Both the position numbers and the translations under genes were made by a program. From positions 2,728,001 to 2,792,000 of the forward strand of contig JAJQJQ010000007.1 of the NCBI GenBank assembly GCA_028622995.1: a stretch of DNA of 64,000 bases, in the 5' to 3' direction. Position 1 is the stretch's first letter; the number at the start of each line of letters is the position of its first letter. The notes beneath the pieces were generated by a model. That model had not been told where the DNA came from, ran no database searches, and saw only the letters and a program-made list of their open reading frames with translations. Positions 57,454-64,000 of this stretch are shown here, piece after piece. Source of the stretch: Panagrolaimus kolymaensis (Eukaryota > Nematoda > Chromadorea > Rhabditida > Panagrolaimidae).

Positions 57454-59378
57454 TTAAAAAAATGAAATTTCAGGGTATTTTTTTGAAATTTCCATTGTTA
57501 ATGGATGAGGTGACATTAAATTAAAAGTTTCAATAGTGCAAAGGGTTTCACGTTTAAATGCAGCAACTTTCTAAAAAATATAAAAATAATTACATAAATG
57601 CAAAATAAGCGAAAATACAAAATTTAATATTATAATTTTTTCCTTTTGTAATAAGCTTTACCCTTTCTTTTTTTTCTTGTGTTACATTGAAATTAAGTGG
57701 ATGACCACCTTTAAAGCAAACAAAACTATGACTAAGCCAAATCCCATTCCAATTTTTAGTTTTATTTAATTTAAAAAGGCAGAAAAACTTACATGACATT
57801 GTGAAACTCGAAGTAATATTGCTGCAAAACGATAAGCACTTTCAACTTTATTCATTGACGAATCTAAATGTTTTCGAAGACTTCCAAGTAAAGCTGTTCG
57901 TTTTTCATTCACCTCTTCCTGCCCTTGCTGGGTTAATGCCAAACATTCTGTAAATTATTTTATTTAACCTTTCTTAAAATAAAAGGAATCAAACCGGGAT
58001 CAAATAATATTATAGCTTGTAAAAGGACATATTCAACCATCGTCATTTGCATTTTCCGAATTGGGACTAAGATATTATTTATTACTGCTACGACTGTTGG
58101 GATTAATCCACTCCGTTCTTTAAGAACATTAGCACTAAGATTTCGAAAACCAGAAAGACCATCAGGAAATACAATTCTATCCGTATACCTTTCAGGTGTA
58201 TGATATGCTTCAGATAATACAAGGTTTGAAAAACTTGTATGCACAATTAATGATTCTTTATCAGCTTTTGATAATGCCTAAATCCATATTTTTAAAAGCC
58301 ACCTACAAATTTTGATATCTAATACTTACAAGGAATTCTTCAAAACTTTTAGCCCATTCAATGACAGTCGATAAAATTTTTGACCGCCAATAACTAAAGT
58401 TATAACAATCATTGGTGGCGATTTGATTCGTTTCAAACTAAAATGAATTCAAAATAATTTTAACTTATATTTATTTCGATCAAAAATTAAGAGTTATGTG
58501 TTTCATTTTCAACAACTAACCTTATCAAAATCCAAAAACGCTGATTCCCCTTCTAAAGCTTCAGCTAAATTTGAATGAATTGGGGCTAGCGTCGATGTAA
58601 GCATTTTAACAAATCTTTGCTCTTTTTCAATTAGCGATTTTATTAATGGATCTCGAATTGTATCGGAATGAACCACGATTGGCAAAGCTTCAGCTGCTTT
58701 TCTTTTCCGCCTTCGTTCTACATTGAGCTCTGCACAATCCATTCCAACTTGTAAACATTTTTTAAATCTACAATGCCTACACGAACATCTCATATCTTTA
58801 TCAATCGGACAATTTCCATTCCTTTTACACGAATACGTTCGATTCTGGAAATAGTTATTACATTAATTTTTAAATCCACGCTAAAGTTGACAAACCTCAA
58901 TAATAACTCTTCGAAAAAATGTTTTACAACCATTACAAACGCAAGCATTATAATGAATTCCTGATGCCGAATCTCCACATACAACACATGGTTCTCCTAA
59001 AAATAGTAGGGGTCATCTAATGATGCAAAGTGTCGCTTTTAATTTAATTTTTTTAATACAAAAATTTAAAAAAAAGGAAAGCTTTATGTATACAAAAATT
59101 TTGTACCTGTTAAAAGTTAACAACTCACCTGGGCGAAACTTTCTAAGTTGTTCTTGTCGAAATTTTTGTTTTTCAAGAAAAGCATTATTATTTTGCCTCC
59201 TTAAATGACCATTAAAACATCGATCTTCATCGTCATCATGGTTTAAAGCTAATAATGCATTGGAATCAAGTTGATGTGAGCATTCAAATGGAGCGCCATT
59301 AATAAGCTTTTGTGCGGATGCAGAAACAGCGCTTGAAGCAGCAACCGCATTCGCAGCACGGCCAGTAGCCGTTGGCAT
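57454..59378 (-). CDS. Nuclear hormone receptor (NHR), complete DBD and LBD
   Basis: The start [20 protein letters not shown] at 59378 leads an Ala-rich and then charged A/B region ([20 protein letters not shown]). The DNA-binding domain is [20 protein letters not shown] (first finger, P-box CNGCK), then [16 protein letters not shown] and the second finger [19 protein letters not shown], then LQVGM. All eight zinc cysteines are visible. The ligand-binding domain has [17 protein letters not shown] and, near the end, [16 protein letters not shown]. Receptors of this kind bind DNA as homo- or heterodimers and respond to lipids. The P-box CNGCK is that of the expanded nematode HNF4-derived group, not the CEGCK of most animal receptors. 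I cannot name the member. Confidence 0.9.
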
Positions 59379-60384
59379 TTCTTCAGTTTCCGATGTCAGT
59401 TTTACGGCTAATACTGTAGCACAAACAAAAAATAGGGTAATAATATGTAGGAAATAAACCCGTAGTTAAAGTTAAAATTTTGTTAAAATAAAATATGAAA
59501 CATTCTAACTAAAAAAGGTCGTAAGTTCAAAGATAAAGAACAACAAGGCGTGTAGACACAAACGCGGAAAAATGAAAGGAAAAAGAGGCGAATTGAAAAC
59601 GCGAAAGAAAAAAGATTGTTACATAAAAAATGGGGAAAAGGAAATGAACCTAAAGAACGCACACACAGCATCAATAGGCTGGAAACGACTGACGTGAATA
59701 TGAATTATAATGAATTATTTGAGACTTGGATGCTTTAAAAAATATTTAGAAACAGAAAAGTAACATCCTCATGCACTCATCAAGACTAAGTGCTTTTCCC
59801 ATGAAAGGATAAAAAAAACGCAATTTTAATCAAAATCTCTTTCAGCTAAACCAAGATTAAAAATGACTACAAATTCTGTGAAGAAAAAAATATATTTAAA
59901 AGCTGCATTTTTTTTTTACATTTTTCAAGGTATTAGAAAAAAAAGCTTTTAACGACCAACTTTTTTCAAACATACATCACCTGTACATTTTGTATTAACA
60001 ACGCACAACCATGGTCGGCCATAAAAAAAAGAGAACTTTGGTTTTTCACAAACCATAATGAAAAAGAGTGGGGTAAAATAAAAATTACAGCTATGATGTT
60101 TATAAATCAACACTTGGAGTCTCACCTGTCTATTAAGTCTTTAACACCACCACCCAATAAGCAAGTAAAAAAAGGCAAGAAAAAAAACAAAAGTACATAA
60201 AGGCGTTATTTGTACGCTTTGCTGCCCTCTGGCTTTCGTCATCAGCGTTTAAAGTAATCTTTGATCAAAAATAAATATAAAAGTCTTCAAACAACAACAA
60301 CAAAAACGCAACAATTCTTTTTAAAAATTTGTCTAAAATTCAACAATAAAAAATGAACAAATAAAAATAAAGCAATATATTTTT
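59379..60384. other. AT-rich spacer upstream of the nuclear receptor
   Basis: It should hold the receptor's promoter or first non-coding exons and the ELP3 3' UTR. A GTAGC-type site near 59410 might splice to a further 5' exon. No ORF with similarity is present. Confidence 0.4.
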
Positions 60385-62258
60385 TTATTTTTCCATCATG
60401 TTTGATGGTGTGGTCACAGGTATATCGGAAGGTGGAGTTGAAAGAACTTTACTCATATAAGGTCCATCAATTTCGTAACCAAGTTTACGATAATATTGTC
60501 TTGTTCCAACTCCAGAAATAACTGAAATTTTCCATGAGCCATGCTCTTCGAGTGCAATTCGTTCGGCTTCTTCCATTAATAACTGACCAAAACCTTGATG
60601 TTGGAATTTTGTGGGATCACGGGCGGAAACAGGAATGGCTGTACCGTAAACATGCAATTCACGAACAATTGAAACGCCACCCTATAAATAAAAGGAGATA
60701 GTAGAAAGTAAAAAAGCTTGAATTAAAAATTTACTTTAAGTTCAGGTCGATGAACCAATTCCGTGCATTTTCGAAGCCGTAAAAGTCCAATTAAAATGTC
60801 TTGATCTGCATCTTCAAAAGATATGAATGTTTCCCAACCATTGTTTGCATAATAATCACGACGAATAAGTTCAACTTGATCGGGTTTAACTTTTTCATGA
60901 ATTTCCTAAAAATACAAATTGTCTTGTTTCAAAAGTGATTTTTGTTCTTACTTGAATTCCAACTTCTCGAGTTCTTACATCTCGACAAGTGACGCCCATT
61001 TGTTTCATTCTTGCAAGAGCATGCTCACGAAGATTTCCATATTCAACACCCGAAGTAACTAAAGGCATGGGAATATCTCTTTGAACACGATAAACTCGAG
61101 TCCATGGAGGAACGAGAGACAAAATGTGTGCAACAAGATCAACTAATACTTGTGGTGGATAACTTTTATAACGTCCCGTTCTCCAAAGTTCATAAAGACC
61201 AGTTCCACGAATAACAAGAGTTGGATATATTTTTAATCCATCTGGACGAAAATCAGGATTTTCAAAAAGTTCAATAAACTAAAAATAATTATTGTTTAGT
61301 GAAGGTTTTAGTATGATGAAATTTACTTGTTCAATATCTCTTTCAATTCCAACGTTAGGCAAATCAGGCATCATGTGAGTAACAACCTTGTATCCAGTAT
61401 CTTTACACATATGAAAGCATTCACAAACCGATTGAACCGTATGACCTCGATTGGTATCTCTTGCAACATCTTCATAAGTTGATTGAACTCCTATTTCAAG
61501 TCGGGTACAACCATATGATAACATATCATCCAAATGTCTTGGAAGGCAGTAGTCAGGACGGGTTTCGATCGTTATTCCAATGCATTTTGTTGCACTTGTT
61601 TCAGCATTATTTATGCAATCTTTTAATCCAACGCTTCGATATCCAATCAAAGAATCATGTAAACCTCGAATAAAAAATTCTCTATATTCTTTTGACAATG
61701 ACATAAAGGTTCCACCCATAATAATAAATTCAACTTTATCTATTGAATGTCCAAGATCCTTTAATTGTTTTACGCGGCCACGTGATTGGAGCCAAGGATC
61801 ATATCTTGCACGAATAGCCCGCATTGAAGTTGGTTCATAACCGGTATAAGATTGAGTTGAATATTCAAAATCAGAATCCGGTCCTCCTGGACAATAAATA
61901 CATATGTTTCCAGTATAATTTATGTGAGGACAACGATGTGGCATTGACATCACTGCAACGATCGCAATTCCAGAAGCAGTTCGAACTGGTTTTGCTTTAA
62001 GTTTGGGAAGGAGAAGATCCTACAATAAATTAATTTTATGATATAACTTTTAACAAAAGTGGGATTTACCTTATAATCATGTGGTACCGCTGCAATAATA
62101 TCAACTAATTTAGGTTGTGATTTGACTCCATGCTTTTGACATATTTGACATTTGAGCCGATTTAAATTCACATCACGTCCTTCTTTTTGAGCTTTAACCA
62201 ACTCTGCAACAATTTCATGGGTTGCTGAAGCTAAAGTTTCTTTTTCATTTAGAACCAT
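60385..62258 (-). CDS. elpc-3: Elongator complex catalytic subunit ELP3
   Basis: Start [20 protein letters not shown] at 62258. The radical-SAM domain has [20 protein letters not shown], whose CxxxxxxxxCxxC cysteines bind the iron-sulfur cluster. It continues through [36 protein letters not shown] and [13 protein letters not shown]. The C-terminal acetyltransferase (GNAT) domain has [29 protein letters not shown] (acetyl-CoA-binding Q/RxxGxG/A) and [23 protein letters not shown]3 makes the 5-carboxymethyl uridine modifications at wobble position 34 of tRNAs. All catalytic residues look intact over about 550 residues. Interior exons are separated by short introns, for example at 61280-61325 and 62020-62070. 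Confidence 0.96.
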
Positions 62259-62799
62259 AATTAAATTCTACAAAAAAATCATTATATTAATATCAACAAT
62301 TAAAAAAGAGAAAAGTGTCACGTAAAGCGCATATTAGAGAGACAATTTTGCTTCACGTATTACTTATGAAAATGAAAAAAATTCCAACATTGCTTTATTA
62401 GAACATTGTTATAGCGATTTTCTATGAAAAAGGTATATGCATTTAAAAAAAATCATGGTAATCTAGGGAATAACCTAGTTGACTATAAAATCTTTCGAAT
62501 ATGAATTATAAAAACCGATCTAAATTTCCTTACTAATCTACTAATCGAAATAAAAATATGAAACCCTTATGAAAGCATTCTAAAAATAATAATGGGAAGA
62601 TTGTAGTTGCAGAAGAACAAATACCGCTGATATTTGAATTCATGAAGAAAAAAAAATTCTCACGAGGAAATATTGTCCTTTTTAGATTGTTTTTCAAGTG
62701 ATAAGATTTAGCCGAAATCAAAATCCTTCATTCAGCCTTTCTATCCTTCTTTTCTTTTCAAAATATATATATTTTTTGTAAATATTAATTAATGTTGTA
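62259..62799. other. Divergent spacer between ELP3 and the gene at 62800
   Basis: These 541 bp hold both 5' ends. They are AT-rich without a clear TATA box or named motif. Confidence 0.45.
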
Positions 62800-64000
62800 A
62801 TGCCAACAACATCAATAGATGAAAAGCAAGCACAATATGCTGGAGAAATTTTACAAATTATTTCTACAACTGTAGGTGGAAATGAATTTGAACTTACTAT
62901 TGCGGGTAATGCATATGGATTATTAGGGAGATTTGTGGTTACATCAGGTAAATCACTTTTTTGAATTCAGGAGTAATAGCTTGTCCAATATTTTATGAAA
63001 GACATATAAAACTTGGAGGCAGCCATACATCTCTAAGCATCAATAATTAATTTCTTTAAACAAAGTAATTATAAAGTTAATCTAATTTTTTTAGAAGACG
63101 ATGCAATATTCCAAGAATGCTATCACCTGTTTTCACTTCAGTTTTCTCGCCCCAAAGAATCTTTCAAATGCTTTCTTGATAATGATATTAATGGTTTAGC
63201 TGATTATATTCAAACCATCGATGATGGTCAATCAATTGTTTTTCAAGATATTGGCAAACAACTTCCATCAGGACATATCTCATTACTTCGAAGTCTCCCT
63301 AATTTCCGTAAATCTCGGGTTCCTTCCCTTTCAATTACGGAGCTTCCATTAATTCACCAACTTTTTTATGGCTTTTCACTTAATTGCTCAAATCCTCTTG
63401 ATCTCTTAATATCCCAAATAAAATCGGCTTCTATAATAAGTTATTGTAAAAGCCGACATGAAATTTGGATGCTGGTATTGGATCTTCTGTCCGCTTCTAA
63501 AATGCCCATTCTTGACCTTGATGAAAATTATTTTCGAATATTTCAAAATTGGTGCAGCCTTATTCGATGTTGCGTTATTGGATCTTATAATATCTTTAAA
63601 AAAATTATTCAATCTGTGAAAGAAGATATTTATGGAAAAATAATAGATTTTTCTCTTGAACATATTGAAAGTGTAAGCTTCCAAAAAAGTTTTTTATTAC
63701 TTTAATAACAAAAATTTTAGCTTTCAATTTTACTCCAAACATTAAATTATGCGCAAAGTGAAGGACTCTCAAATAACTTTTTATTATTGAGTGATTCAAT
63801 AAATTCCACAATTAATATATGTTTAACTCAAGGTGCAATTGATATTTTTCTTTTGGTTATTAAAAGTGGCAGCAATCATCATGTAAAAGGACAACTTTCA
63901 TATCGTGAAAAAATTATAAATGCAACTCGAAGAGTGATATCCTCATTTGATATTGATCAAAGCTTTGTATTTTTAAAGCGCGTTTTTTCTCTCATAACTC
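62800..64000 (+). CDS. Unidentified protein, N-terminal part, cut by the window end
   Basis: Exons 62800-62948, about 63095-63673 and 63721 to beyond 64000. The start MPTTSIDEKQAQYAGEILQI at 62800 was chosen because the upstream ATG at 62792 meets a stop at once. The product is helical, with leucine-rich segments such as EIWMLVLDLLSASKMPILDL and SLSILLQTLNYAQSEG, suggesting a HEAT/ARM-like solenoid. It has no signal peptide, membrane segment or catalytic motif. It continues past the window and I do not recognise it. Confidence 0.6.

Overview
The window is about 64 kb of AT-rich animal DNA that reads as a free-living or parasitic nematode, most likely one outside Caenorhabditis. Genes are spliced with many very short introns (about 45-55 nt, mostly GTAAG...TTTNAG). 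Several families are typical of nematodes: an innexin, a patched-related protein, a nuclear receptor with a CNGCK P-box and a CYP3-clan P450. Assignments rest on motifs and recalled family features, not on a database search. Intron joins were read by eye, so exon limits may be off by a few bases.

Left third (1-21 kb). A membrane-anchored spermidine-synthase-like methyltransferase (-) is followed by an acyl-CoA synthetase gene (+). The synthetase gene is split by a 6.6 kb intron that holds a Helitron with one uninterrupted 1744-codon Rep/helicase ORF on the opposite strand. Next, all on the minus strand, come a cytochrome P450, an innexin, an adenylate-kinase-5-like gene with two alternative first exons, and a TPD52-family gene.

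Middle (23-43 kb). An uncharacterised small gene (+) is followed by a complete hAT-type element of 2812 bp, with an 8-bp target duplication, 17-bp terminal inverted repeats and long inverted arms carrying tRNA-like promoter boxes. Then come an HSP110-type chaperone (+) with heat-shock elements and a TATA box, an SLC25A32-like mitochondrial carrier (-) divergent from PSMD9 (+), a BuGZ/ZNF207 gene (-), an hnRNP L gene (-) with an RGG-rich linker, and a short-chain dehydrogenase (+).

Right third (44-64 kb). A patched-related gene (+) has one intron with nested foldback elements and another with an intron-containing tRNA-Ile(TAT). It is followed by a small single-pass membrane protein (-), a perforin-2/MPEG1-like MACPF protein (-), the protein prenyltransferase alpha subunit (-), a degenerate tRNA-Lys(TTT) (-), a secreted IL-17-like cystine-rich precursor (-), a nuclear hormone receptor (-), Elongator subunit ELP3 (-), and an unidentified gene (+) cut by the window end.

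The genes are mostly unrelated housekeeping or signalling loci; no operon is evident. The unusual content is the set of mobile elements, all in introns or between genes, plus two possible immune genes within 5 kb of each other (MACPF and IL-17-like).
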